Shown: positions 1 through 10,364, numbered from the stretch's first letter. The stretch: DNA of 64,000 nucleotides from Adiantum capillus-veneris (GCA_014529385.2 CM043949.1:111269977-111333976); one strand, 5' to 3'. Made by a program: numbers and translations. Notes: generated from the letters alone by a model not told the origin.

Positions 1-1020
1 GGGTGAGATTTGGCTTCTACTAGGAATAGGGAACTAGCAGGACAAAAATTCATAACAAAGTGCTCTCAAACATGGATCGCTATCCATATACCTGTTTGAC
101 ATTTGGGACTGTTATTAGACCAGTACATTCCTGATAAATAGTGAAACAACTTTCCAAAAGAGACCATAGAAAAAAAGTGCAAAAAAATGATCAAAACACC
201 AAAATTCTACCATATAGCCAAAAACTACAAAGCAGACATAAATTTTTTCTTTTGGTTGGGCAAAAGTGATTCAAATTCAAAAATATTTGGGGAAGAGTGT
301 CACCATGACAAGGACTATAAGTTGACCAAGTTTCATATCAAAATGAGGTCAAACATGGATCGCGATCCATGTACTCATCATGATTTTGGGCTGAAAATCG
401 ACAAGTGAGTACATGATACAATTTGAAACACATTTTTCGAAAGAACCATTGTCAAAAAAGTTTACAAAAGAGGTGAAGAAGGCCAAAAACAGCAAATAGT
501 TAGAAACCGCCAGAACAGACTCGAGAATTCACCTTTGGCTGACAAAAACTAGTTCAAATCCAAAACCTTTGATACCATAGCATCCAATAAACATGTTGAT
601 CCTAATGGTACCAAGAAAGGTAATTTGGCTTCCCAACATGGATCATGATCCATGTACCTTTCTTGAAATCCTAAATAGGAACTGAACCAGTGAGGACCCT
701 AAACCATTTGAACAAAAGTCTCAAATCAAGGGAGTGAAAAGAAGTTCAAAAAGGAGTCAAAAGGGTCTAAATCAGTTCAATAAAAAATGGCCAAAACAGG
801 ACTAGGACTTTTTCCACCCTAAACAGACCTAAATTTTACAAAAATCATAGACTTGACATCACAAGACCAAGGGTTAGGTGTGGGATCAAACCCATCACAT
901 TTTGTCACTGAGGTACATGGATCACAATCCATGTTCCTTTGAGACATACTGGAACCAAAATTGTACCACATCCAGAGATAGTCTCCAAGACCTTGGTGGT
1001 CTTTTCAAAATTGAAATTGG
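1..1020. repeat. Degenerate ~283-bp tandem repeat with palindromic box
   Basis: Four units can be recognised from a near-palindromic box at 70-89, 353-372, 636-655 and 915-934 (spacing 283, 283 and 279). The boxes at 353 and 636 are perfect 20-bp palindromes (ACATGGATCGCGATCCATGT and the CATG-centred variant); the first and last carry mismatches. Sequence between the boxes also aligns between units, for example the tract after the box with GTACAT..GAAACA..TTTTC.AAAGA and the TTTGG.TG..CAAAA tract before it. Units are strongly diverged and no coding frame spans them. This may be the edge of a longer satellite array or the internal repeats of an old element. Confidence 0.7.
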
Positions 1021-1559
1021 ACTTACATTGTGGGTGCTACAAGTAAAATTGTGAATTTAGTGAAAGTGAGGGATAAAAAAAATTTGACTGTAACTTTTGA
1101 CTAACAGAGCGGCTGTAAACTCATAGCCATCAAGAATTGTTTACAGGGTGTAGGAGATACAGGGTGCGGCTCAACAAGTAAGTCAAACAAGAGAGAACAA
1201 AAAGTAACCAATGAGGTAACAAGGTTGGGGTTTTGCAAAGTCGTTTCTTCATGTATTTGAGATCAAGAAGATTATACTAGAATAGAGACCCTAGCCTAGA
1301 GACCAAATGAGCAACATTTCAAAACCACTTCATCCCCCACTAGAGACCATTATAGAGGAAGGTCTGTCTGATACATCATTAGAAAGATCATACTGTGGAT
1401 GCGGCGATCCGTGAGTGCAAGGTAAGGAGATGAGAGAAGGAAGGGGGTGAGCAATAGACACTCTGTTTGGTGGACCTTGTGAGAAGGTTGCTTCTCAGAG
1501 TCCTTATTTTCATTATAACCAAACAATAGAAGTAAGTGGGTGGGGCTTGAAACCCAACA
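1021..1559 (-). mobile_element. Probable remnant of the copia 3' LTR (left edge undefined)
   Basis: On the minus strand a polypurine tract of the form CAAGTGGGAGAT (plus-strand 1560-1572) is followed directly by TGTTGGGTTTC, the usual start of a copia 3' LTR. The LTR would run leftward from 1559. Its far end and a partner LTR are not visible, so the left boundary is only a bracket. Nothing else is recognisable here. Confidence 0.4.
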
Positions 1560-1890
1560 ATCTCCCACTTGAAGGCCAGCGTGGCCTAAGTGGCTAAATA
1601 ATGTAGGGGCTATTATGTACAAATGTACAAAACGTGAAGCATGACCATAGCTTCACCCTATGTCCATCATCTCTATCCAATATATGAATCGCTCTGAGGC
1701 CAAACTCTTGGTTAGAGAATCTACTGTGTTTTCATCCATGTGAAATTTTACTAGCTCAATATGTTTTCTAGCCAAAATATCCCGTACCACATAATACCTA
1801 AACTCTATGTTTTTTGACTTGGAGTGAAACATGGGGTTCTTTGCTAACGTAATCGCACTCTGACTATCACAATGTAGCACTGGAGCCCAT

Positions 1891-1892
<2 letters not shown>
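1560..1892 (-). pseudogene. Ty1/copia RNase H C-terminal fragment plus polypurine tract
   Basis: The minus-strand frame from about 1892 down to 1653 reads like the C-terminal half of a copia RNase H. It has [14 protein letters not shown], then a SKNIEFRYYVVRD block, then DSLTKSLASERF, matching the family pattern CDNQSAI..A.NP..H.R.KHI...YH.VRE...AD..TK.L. The polypurine tract follows at 1560-1572 in the expected order. Upstream on this strand the frame runs into a (GA)n tract at 1893-1954, and no RT or integrase of this copy is seen beyond it. It is a broken element end. The insertion of the RPS25 copy or repeat growth may have separated it from the rest. Confidence 0.75.
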
Positions 1893-1956
<64 letters not shown>

Positions 1957-1970
1957 GGGGGGGGGGGGGG
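1893..1970. repeat. Compound (GA)n-C-G15 microsatellite
   Basis: Alternating GA covers 1893-1954, followed by C at 1955 and a run of 15 G at 1956-1970. It lies exactly between the copia RNase H remnant and the 5' side of the RPS25 retrocopy. Confidence 0.95.
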
Positions 1971-1998
1971 TTCCTTACTGCACCTACAAAAGGCCGTC

Positions 1999-2292
1999 AT
2001 GGCTCCCAGGAAGAATAAGGCCTCCTCTACCCTCATAAAACCTACTAAGATGAATGGAGGTGGCAAGCAGAAGAAGAAGAAATGGAGCAAAGGAAAGAAA
2101 AAGGAAAAAGTAAACAGCATGGTCTTGTTTGATCAAGCAGCATAAGTTACACCTTCTTCTCTCTCAAATGTTTTAAGAATAAATGGATCACTTGCTCAGA
2201 AGGCTATTAAGGAATTAACTATTTGTGGCACAATTAGACTATTGGTAGCCCATGTAAACAAGAAAATCTATACTCGGGCTACGAACACCTAG
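1999..2292 (+). pseudogene. RPS25: RPS25 (eS25) processed pseudogene
   Basis: Frame 1 from ATG 1999 encodes a plant-type ribosomal protein eS25. It starts [10 protein letters not shown], has the lysine-rich block [19 protein letters not shown] and then MVLFDQA. After an in-frame TAA (2143-2145, codon 49) it resumes in the same frame with [20 protein letters not shown] and ends IYTRATNT before TAG 2290. eS25 is a small-subunit (40S) protein. Plant eS25 is about 108 residues; this copy has 97 codons, so about 11 codons after FDQA are missing. No introns interrupt the copy, and a 3'-UTR-like stretch continues to about 2490. It is therefore a retrocopy disabled by a small deletion and a stop. (GA)n tracts flank it on both sides (1893-1954 and 2492-2521). 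Confidence 0.9.
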
Positions 2293-2488
2293 TTTTTCTA
2301 ACTCACAGTGCTATTAACGCTCCTACGTTAGTTTCTAGAAGTCACTCTTTGAAATCCTTACGATGTTCTATTGGGAGATTGTCTAGTCTCTAGTTTTTGT
2401 GTAGTAGAGTGTTTAGTGGATATGGCCCATCTTAAGTCCTTGTTTTGATAAATATACTACTTTGTAGTCTAACAAAGGTTTATCTACC

Positions 2489-2491
<3 letters not shown>

Positions 2492-2521
<30 letters not shown>
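2492..2521. repeat. (GA)15 microsatellite after the RPS25 copy
   Basis: An alternating GA tract follows ACCAAAAA at the end of the RPS25 3'-UTR-like sequence. It may be a mutated poly(A) tail of the retrocopy, or part of the same (GA)n sequence into which the copy was placed. Confidence 0.9.
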
Positions 2522-2524
<3 letters not shown>

Positions 2525-3532
2525 TTTTCCAACAACACATTGTACTCAACCTTACCCCACCAATGTGAATAGGTATGCCCATTGATAGCAATGACTATTT
2601 ATGAGAAGAAGAGAGGGTGCGATGCTTCATGTAGATGGTGGGATAAACTTCATGGAAGTTTCTAAAAGCTTTTCCATACAAAGGCATGGCAGTTGCTTTA
2701 CACTATACATTGGCCAAACAATGGTCAATCAAAATTCCAGCGGAAACACTTATAAATAGATCTCATTTGTTGGGGTAAAGACTTGTGGATGCCTGCCCAT
2801 GACTAACACCCTCCACCTACTAACTCACTAACAATTATTTACCCTTCCCATATATACAATAAAGGAGACAAACACTCTATCCTTCTAGTGCGTCGTTCCC
2901 TCCAATTACTTTTTCCTTCTTCTATCCCTTCCCACATACATGCACGGGTACACTACCTCCTTCACAACCGGTATCAAAATGGGTTTGATGATCCTTGTGA
3001 TAGCCTTTGCATGCATGATATCTTCACAACAAGCTAAGGTTTGAGGAATCAAGAAAGGGAGATTTTATGTTTTTCTCATATATGAAACTAATGTTTTATT
3101 GAAGCTTTTGGAGAGATCGATTTTAGTTATGTCCTAGGCTTTGAGCTTGCAAAGATTGCAATATGCTTCAACCTTTGTAAAATGAGGTTTCTCTAATAAT
3201 TTAAAGGTGAAGCTTGGAAGAAATGGGAGCATTTTGAATCTTTGTAATGCTAAGGCTTGGAGAATTAAGTATTGATAGACTTCAACCTTAGGAAATTCAA
3301 GCTTGAGATGCAAAATCTTGGAGGAATTAAACAAAGCTAGAAATTGTAGGGCACTTGTTTCTTCCAAGGGTGAAAGTTGTGTGTACACGCATACACATAC
3401 CATTTTAATGTGTGTGGACTTTGCATAAGCAAAATGAGTACATAAGGTGTGTAGCACGTGCGTACACACACACACAAATACACTTTTTATTATTTGTATG
3501 GGTTTTGCATTGGCAAGGCAGTGCGACAAGGT
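2522..3532. other. Unassigned intergenic sequence
   Basis: No homology is recognisable. Short (CA)/(GT) stretches occur around 3368-3420 and 3455-3476, where the segment with TGTGTGTACACGC is partly duplicated. Frames here are short and of biased composition. Confidence 0.5.
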
Positions 3533-3936
3533 GACATTAGAAAATTTCGGAGGTCATTTGGAGGGCCTTGTAAGAAATTGTATTTCTCTCTCTAGAAACT
3601 TTTTTTAAAATGCACTTGCACCTTGTGAGTACGTTCAAAAGGACAACCAGACACTCTAAAAAGTAGATTTATATTCTCAATCGTCCTTGAGAACGGTCAC
3701 TTTTTTATTTAATGCGAGCGTTTTTTTCAGGAGGCAGGTGCGGCGCATTTAATGCAGCTTACGTCATCACTGAAAGTTGAAAAGTCACAAAGTGTAAAAT
3801 AGTGATAGATTTTGAGGATTTTGACACCACCAATGCATCCGGAACGCCAAAATACCCTAAAAACGAATGTCTATTTGTCTCATTCCGACATCCGGAGAGG
3901 CAAAAAATGTCAAAAAACCCCCAAAAATGGGCTTTT

Positions 3937-3998
3937 TACTTAAAGCGCGCGAGGAGGCATTCTAAGATTTTAGAATGCCCCTCTGCGCGCCGTTAGTA
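3937..3998. repeat. Palindrome 1 of the foldback element
   Basis: 62-nt imperfect inverted repeat centred at 3967.5. Arms share GCGCGCGAGGAGGCATTCTA and its complement, with mismatches in the outer part. Confidence 0.85.
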
Positions 3999-4345
3999 CA
4001 AAGCTCCTTTTAGTGATTTTTGGACACTTATCTTTCCAAAAAACCCCTTTTTAGTGGTTTTTGGACATTTTTCTCTCAAAAAGCTCCCTAAAAAGAGGAA
4101 AAAAGGGCCTTTTTACTAACGGCGCGCGAGGAGGCGTTCCAAAATTTTGGAATGCCCCCTCGCGCGCCGTTAGTACAAAGCTCTTTTTAGTGATTTTTGG
4201 ACACTTATCTTTCCATAAAGCCCCTTTTTAGAGGTTTTTGGACATTTTTCTCTCAAAAAGCTCCCTAAAAAGAGGAAAAAAGGGCCTTCTTACTAACGGC
4301 GCGCGAAGAGGCATTCCAAAATTTTGGAATGCCCCCTTGCGCGCC
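3992..4345. repeat. Two 177-bp direct repeats in the foldback centre
   Basis: GTTAGTA recurs at 3992, 4169 and 4346, exactly 177 bp apart. Each unit carries CAAAGCTC(C/T)TTTTAGTGATTT, a GGACACTTATCTTTCCA block, CTCCCTAAAAAGAGGAAAAA and then one palindrome. The two units are nearly identical, unlike the older-looking outer arms. Confidence 0.9.
4114..4175. repeat. Palindrome 2 of the foldback element
   Basis: 62-nt near-perfect inverted repeat centred on AAAA/TTTT at 4144.5. The outer arms read TACTAACGGCGCGCGAGG and complement CCTCGCGCGCCGTTAGTA. Confidence 0.95.
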
Positions 4346-4352
4346 GTTAGTA
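4291..4352. repeat. Palindrome 3 of the foldback element
   Basis: 62-nt near-perfect inverted repeat centred on AAAA/TTTT at 4321.5, 177 bp after palindrome 2 and with the same arm sequence apart from a few changes. Confidence 0.95.
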
Positions 4353-4762
4353 AAATGTTCTTTTAGGGGTTTTTGACATTTTTGGCCTCTTTGGATGTCT
4401 GAGCGAGGCAATTGGACATTCATTGCTAGGAGATATGTGCGTTCCGGACGCATTGACAATATCAAAAGTTTCAAAATCTTCCACCACTTGATAGTTTTGT
4501 GACTTTTTGAGTTCTAGTGATGACGTAGCGCGTATCAAATGCACCGCATCTACCTTCTGAAAAAGGTGCTCGCATTAAATAAAAGAGAGTGCTCGTCTTC
4601 AAGGACCACTAGATTATTAAATGAGGAGAGGGATACCTTTTATATTTTTGTTAATATCAATCTATTTTTCTACGTAACGTAGGCTCTTCTCTCATTGGAG
4701 GAGCTTATTTTCCTCTCTCTACCAAAAGGCCCTCCAAAAGACCTCCGAAATCTCCTAATGGC

Positions 4763-6684
4763 ACATAGTGTGTGTAACACACACACACAATCAACAGTTG
4801 AGCTTTGACATCGCTTGTGACACACACACACACACACAGACCATTTTCTCTCCGGTTTACCATTGTCCCCAACTCCCCCTACGATTTCGACATCCCCACT
4901 ACCTCAACCTTGGATATTACCCATGAGGGCCTATGACACACATAGAGAGCATGCATAGCCTTCTAGCCATGCATAGCTCTCTAGATGATGCAAATTGGCA
5001 TTTTTTGACATCCCATGGATAAGGAGATAGATATTTGTCATTCAATCTCGTTTTTTGGATTAATTTCATGACTTTGGCCATTAAAATTCTCGGCACTTTT
5101 ACCTAGCAGCATAAGTTGGCATTGGATTTCATTTGACACTGACATACATGTTTTCTCACAACAGGTGGTTTATAGGGGATCTTTTGGGCTTGCATGCGAC
5201 TACTCTCCTTGTGGCTTGACACACATTAATAAGCTTTAGTGCACATTGACCATCTCTATATTTTAGACACACATTTTTTGGTAGCAGTTTCACCGTAGAT
5301 TATTGTGCATTGACAAATGATTTTTTCTTTTAGCACACACAGTGCTATTGAGCTCTTTTGAGACCAGGTATCCTCATAGGGATTTTTTCTACTATTTGCA
5401 TCATTTTTTGGCACTTGTTTATGCGCACTTTCTTATTCATGTACGTTGAATTAATGATATTGTCCATTGTACACTGTGTGGATCCATTTTTTGACATTTT
5501 TTACTAGAAATTTCATTAATGTGATCACAAACACGTGAACATGTTGATAAATTTGAGTGATCATTTTTTAAAACATGTAATCACGTTAAATGTTCACGTG
5601 ACCTTCTTATTAACCTACAAAAACCACCCAAACAACTAGTAGTCTCGTCGGGCATTTCCATATCTTGGCAAGCCTGCTAACAAGTTTTTGCCATATCCCT
5701 ATGGGCTTGCCACAACAAATAATACCGAGATGGTCTAGGTTATAAGGTTATCTTTCATAGGCTTAAATGTGATCACATAAAGTGTAATTATGTGAATATG
5801 ATGATAACACATGGTAGTCACAAAAAAAAAAATCACATGATCACATGATTCTTAAATCCCTGTTTTTGACAGTTTCTCGACCAATCCTAAGACTTGAATG
5901 GAAGAGCCGTTTTTTAAATTATAGTTTTTTTGTGTGTCTGCTTAGCCTTTTGCAATATACTGCATGGGGTTTTATTGAGTTGAGGTATTCTCAAATGTTG
6001 ACATACCTATGGTGATACAAGCTAATGGAGTTCCCCATTACAATATCCTCTCCATAGGTTGTGTATCTTCTGGGATATTCTACATTTTATGCATCAATTG
6101 CATCAAGTTTTCACTCCCTGAACAAAGGAGACTATGCCAAATTATTTTGTCGAGTCTATCTATGTGTTGTATGAGGCTTTGAGAATTGTCTTGGTCTGTG
6201 ATTTTGCCCTTGTTACAAACGAGGTTCTGTTAAAATATCGACACGCCTTCTCGCATAGCTTTTGGCATTTTCACCATAGTCTCAAGCCTTGGAAAAAAAG
6301 GAATCTTTTGCTAAGAAGGACATTTACAATATGAGAAATTTTGATGGCATAACTTTTTGGGATAGAAATTGAAAGATAGTTATTTATTGTAGTTGACATG
6401 GTGGCAAAAGCATGTGAACTATGGACTACACGGAAGGATATAAAGTTTATAGATATTTTATTATTAAAAGTACTCTTTATGAGCTATGGTCACTTTATAT
6501 TTGGGCGGACATTTTGCAATCATGCATTCAAGAAATCTATAAGTATATACATGAAAGAGAAAATTGCTCACTCTTACATGGGGGTGAGATTACACCCAAT
6601 GCGTTATGTTCTTTTTCTCCTCTCTCGCCTATCCTCTTTTTGTACTTTTGTAGCACTCCACTCTAGGAGGTGTACTTGCACGTG

Positions 6685-6687
<3 letters not shown>
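4763..6687. other. Unassigned sequence
   Basis: No protein homology is recognised. (CA)n tracts occur at about 4779-4792 and 4818-4838. An 11-bp inverted repeat (CACGTGAACAT at 5532-5542 and its complement at 5590-5600) and several ATGTGATCACAT-like words lie at 5520-5850. Open frames at 6134-6334 and 6398-6685 show no recognisable domain. Confidence 0.4.

Positions 6688-6727
<40 letters not shown>
6688..6727. repeat. (CT)n microsatellite
   Basis: Uninterrupted CT dinucleotides, about 20 units, upstream of a PBS-like site. Confidence 0.9.
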
Positions 6728-6730
<3 letters not shown>

Positions 6731-6850
6731 CCTGAATTGTGTATAGCTTCGATTATGTGCACATGTGATTCATTAGGTATGCATACTCAATGGTTTTTTT
6801 GTTGGTGGCATGTTATTTTGGCAACACACCATGCTTCATGTTTTTTGCAA

Positions 6851-6862
6851 TGGTATTAGAGC
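6851..6862 (+). other. Primer-binding-site relic of an older LTR element
   Basis: TGGTATTAGAGC differs by one base from TGGTATCAGAGC, the complement of the initiator-Met tRNA 3' end, and is followed by TATGG as in many plant copia elements. It suggests an older plus-strand LTR element that element 2 later entered at 7030. No LTR edge could be fixed. Confidence 0.45.
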
Positions 6863-7029
6863 TATGGCTATGGTCTCTAGTTTGCAGCAATCCTGGCTTT
6901 GAAAATCACCACAATCATAGATAATTCATCCTTTTTTGAACATAATATTTCTTATTTGAAATTGTATATATGTGATTATTAATCTCATAAGTTCCTGAGT
7001 GTGTTTGAATTGTGGAGGGCTTGTGGCTT

Positions 7030-8598
7030 TGTAATGAAATTGGCCTATTTAACTTGAGAGTAGCGGAAATTAATGAGAGTACTTTTGAGAAATAACTTTG
7101 TGAGCATAACGGGTGAACATAATTGAAGATAGCATCATAATGATAGCAATTAGTTAACTGGGCATGAACAATACTTTTGCAAGAGAGAGAATTTATAGAA
7201 CATGACAACAGTTGAGGACCGGATTTATGTGGAGCCGGTCCCCCCTCCAATAGGCATTTGTATTATGATTTCTCCCATTAAGAGAGACTTGTTACAATAC
7301 AGTCTTTGTGTTCCTTGTGACCTAGGTGATGCAATGAAGATGGAAAGCTTCATGCATCACACACATAACATAAAATTGAAGAAAGCTTTAACTATCCCAA
7401 GACCTCAAACACCTTCGAAGGTGGAGAGAGCTAGCAGGGAATGAGGGTAGGGAAGAGGAAGAAGAAACATTTCGTAGGAGAAAGAATTAGTTCCTCACTT
7501 ATCATAACTCTTGTTGCTAGCATACATGATAGCATAGTAATGAAGAAGAAGGAGATGGCAAGCTTAAGCATTGAAGCATGGATCTTGGTTGGATTTGTAC
7601 TCCATAGCCAAGAGTGTTGGTGTAGGCTCTCAACCTCTACTTGCTTGGAGAGGGAGCTCTTGCACTTTGCATAGCACACAATGAGAGTGTTTGTGAGTGT
7701 GTGTGGGTGAGTATACCCCCTAAGCAACCCCCTAGCTAGCTTGGGTCGACCCCCCCTTGTAGCTCATGCTTGAAGCTCATTAGACCCCTCCAGGCCTAGC
7801 CAATCATAATCAGGAGGCATTACAAGCAGTAGGGGTAGCCTTGAGACAAGTGTCCCCCTTTCCCTTTTGAGAGAGAGAGCTAGATAAATGCTAAATCAAT
7901 TAATTAAATCTCCTAAATTACTATTGGACCCCTTGGGTGGCCAACCAATAGGCTTCAGACATCTCATGAAGGTAACATAGGTAGGGGCCGGACATGTGTC
8001 CTTGCTGCCTCTTCAAGCTTGGGCCTTCCTTGTGTGTGTGAGTGTGTGTTCTCTCTATAGCCCCTAGGAAAAGGGCTCGCCCCCCCTCTTGTAGGGATCT
8101 TTTGACTTTTGGTGCTCAAGCACCTTAGTCATCAAGCATGACTAAGCACTTGGACTAGGGTGTATTCGCACAAGCATCTCAGGCAAGCATTTCAAAGCAC
8201 CTCGAGCACCTTAATCAAGTAGCAAGTGAAGCACCTCAAGCACCTTAATCAAGCACCTCAAGCATGACAAGCACCTCAAGCACGACAAGCACCTCGAGCT
8301 TGGGCCAGGTTCCCGCCTCAAGCTCAACCCTAGCTTTACCTAAGATCAAAGGACTTTTACACACATTATTGGAGGTCTTCAATGAAGCTAACCCTAAGGT
8401 CTTATGCTCCATTGGTTAGCCTTGCTCTTTGATAGACCATCTCTCATTTGGGCCCCTTTACCATTGGCCCCGTGTTGAGATAGATCTATAAGCACATATC
8501 TATATCTTAACACTTGTTCCCGTTTATTCTCCCACATTAAGTGATCAATTTAATATGAGAAAATCATTTGGGTTGGTTAGATATTAGATTCTATGACA
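7030..8598 (-). mobile_element. Element 2, 3' LTR (reverse orientation)
   Basis: On the plus strand it opens with TGTAATGAAATTGGCC and ends ATTAGATTCTATGACA, so read on the minus strand it starts TGTCATAGAATC and ends in ACA. It is colinear with the LTRs of elements 1 and 3. The five bases before it (GGCTT, 7025-7029) match four of five after the other end of the element (GGATT, 22062-22066), probably an aged target-site duplication. Length is 1569 bp. Confidence 0.9.
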
Positions 8599-8629
8599 TT
8601 ACCTCTCTCTTGAAATCATAGTCGTCCTC

Positions 8630-8797
8630 GACTATGAGGTAGAAGAGATAAAGCCTGTCATAAAATCTAATATCTAACTAACCCAAATGATTTTCTCATA
8701 TTAAATTGAGGACGACTATGAGGTAGAAGAGATAAAGCCTGTCATAAAATCTAATATCTAACTAACCCAAATGATTTTCTCATATTAAATTGATCAC
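8630..8797. repeat. 84-bp tandem duplication across the element 1 insertion junction
   Basis: The segment from GACTATGAGG at 8630 repeats at 8714. Each copy contains the host flank GAGGTAGAAGAGATAAAGCC followed by the first ~55 bases of the element 1 LTR. It joins target and insert, so it arose after insertion. The truncated LTR start lies at 8656 and the true one at 8740. Confidence 0.9.
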
Positions 8798-10364
8798 TTA
8801 ATGTGGGAGAATAAACGGGAACAAGTGTTAAGATATAGGTATGTGCTTTTAGATCTATCTCAACACGGGGCCAATGTAAAGGGGCCCAAAAGGGAGATGG
8901 TCTATCAAAGAGCAAGGCTAACCAATGGAGCATAAGACCTTAGGGTTAGATTCATTGAAGACCTCCAATAAATGTGTGTAAAAGTCCTTTTGACCTTAAG
9001 TAAGCTAGGGCTGAGCTTGAGGTGGGAACCCGGCCCAAGCTCGAGGTGCTTGTCCTGCTTGAAGTGCTTGTCATGCTTGAGGTGTTTTTCATGCTTGAGG
9101 TGCTTGATTAAGATGCTTGAGGTGCTTGACTGGCTCCATGCTTGAGGTGCTTGACTTGCTGCATGATTAAAGTACTTGAGGTGCCTTGAGAAGCTTGCCT
9201 GAGATGCTTGTGGGAACCCCCCCTAGTTCAAGTGCTTTGTCATGCTTGGTGAGTAAGGTGCTTGATCACCTAAAAGTCAAAAGCATTCCTACAAGAGGGG
9301 GGGCGAGCCCTTTTCCTAGGGCCTAGAGAGAGAACACCCACTCACACACACAAGGGAAGCCCATCTTGAAGAGGCAGCAAGGACACGTGTCAGGCCCCTA
9401 CCCATGTTACCTTCATGTGTTGCTTGAAGCCTATTGGCTAGGCTTCAAAGGGGTCCAATGATAAATTACATGAATTATCTAATTGTTTTAGCATTTATCA
9501 AGTCCTCTCTCTCAAAGGGGAAAGGGGGACACTTGTCCCAAGGCTACCCATGTTGCTTGTAATGGCTCCTGCTTGTGATTGGCTAGGCCTGGAGGGGTCC
9601 AATGAGCTTCAGGCATGAGCTACAAGGGGGGGTCGACCCAAGCAAGCTAGGGGGGTGCCTAGGGGGTATACTCACCCACACACACTCACAAGCACTCTCA
9701 TTGTGTGATATGCAAAGTGCAAGAGCTCCCTCTCCAAGCAAGTAGAGGTTGAGAGCCTACACCAACACTCTTGGCTATGGAGTGCAAATCCAACCAAGAG
9801 CCATGCTTCAATGCTTAAGCTTGCCATCTCCTTCTTCTTCATTACTATGCTATTATGTATGCTAGCAACAAGAGTATGATAAGTGAGGAACTAATTCTTT
9901 CTCCTACGAAATGTTTCTTCTTCCTCTTCCCTACCCTCATTCCCTGCTAGCTCTCTCCACCTTCGAAGGTGTTTGAGGTCTTGGGACTGAGGCTTGGGAT
10001 AGTTAAAGCTTTCTTCAAGTTTATGTTATGTTTGTGGTGCATGAAGCCTTCCATCTTCATGGCATCACCTAGGTCACAAGGAACACAAAGACTGTATTGT
10101 AACAAGTCTCTCTTTATGGGAGAAATCATAATACAAATGCCTATTGGAGGGGGGACCGGCTCCACATAAATCCGGTCCTCAATTGTTGTCATGTTCTCTA
10201 AACTCTCTCTCTTGCAAAAGTATTGTCTATGCCAAGTTAACTAATTGCTATGATTATGTTGCTATCTTCAATTATGTATACCCGCTATGCTCACAAAATC
10301 ATTTCTTGAAAGTACTCTCATTAAATTCCGCTATTCTCAAATTGAATAGGCAAATTCCATTACA
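8740..10364 (+). mobile_element. Element 1, 5' LTR
   Basis: 1625 bp, beginning TGTCATAAAATC and ending CAAATTCCATTACA. It includes a minisatellite-like block (about 9035-9195) of degenerate ATGCTTGAGGTGCTTGA units, a (CA)n patch near 9670 and a conserved stretch before the end with GGAGGGGGGACCGGCTCCAC. No convincing TATA box was located. Confidence 0.95.
9035..9195. repeat. LTR-internal minisatellite (GCTTGAGGTG units)
   Basis: Degenerate units of about 12-18 bp built on GCTTGAGGTGCTTG. The same block is in every LTR of the family (about 8160-8300, 16224-16385, 21640-21770, 50755-50920 and 58035-58200; inverted in elements 2 and 3). The number and order of units differ between copies, for example an extra GACAAGCACCTCAAGCA unit in element 3. 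Confidence 0.85.

Larger units (their letters stand above)
3533..4762. mobile_element. Foldback-type element with ~405-nt inverted arms
   Basis: The left arm (3533-3936) and right arm (4353-4762) are diverged inverted repeats of each other. Read inward, both begin G(A/C)CATTAG(A/G)A(A/G)ATTTCGGAGGTC. Both then carry TATTTAATGCGAGC, a GTCATCACT box, AAAAGTCACAAA, AATGC(A/G)TCCGGAACG, GAATGTC and AAAAATGTCAAAAA in the same order. The centre holds three GC-rich palindromes and two 177-bp direct repeats. The total is 1230 bp. No transposase is encoded, so it would be non-autonomous. No clear target-site duplication was found at the arm ends, so the outer limits are the limits of similarity. It resembles foldback or MULE-derived non-autonomous elements, but the family is not assigned. 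Confidence 0.8.

Noticed and set aside
5520..5850. Cluster of TGATCACA/ATGTGATCACAT words and an 11-bp inverted repeat as a possible regulatory array
   Set aside because: Short, irregular and in AT-rich DNA; no spacing pattern or nearby gene to support a regulatory call.
9947..10192. An 80-81-codon frame antisense to the gypsy element, present in all six LTRs (also 7202, 17141, 20652, 49743 and 57044)
   Set aside because: Most differences between copies change the amino acid and one copy is frame-shifted, so there is no sign of coding constraint. It is best explained by shared LTR ancestry.
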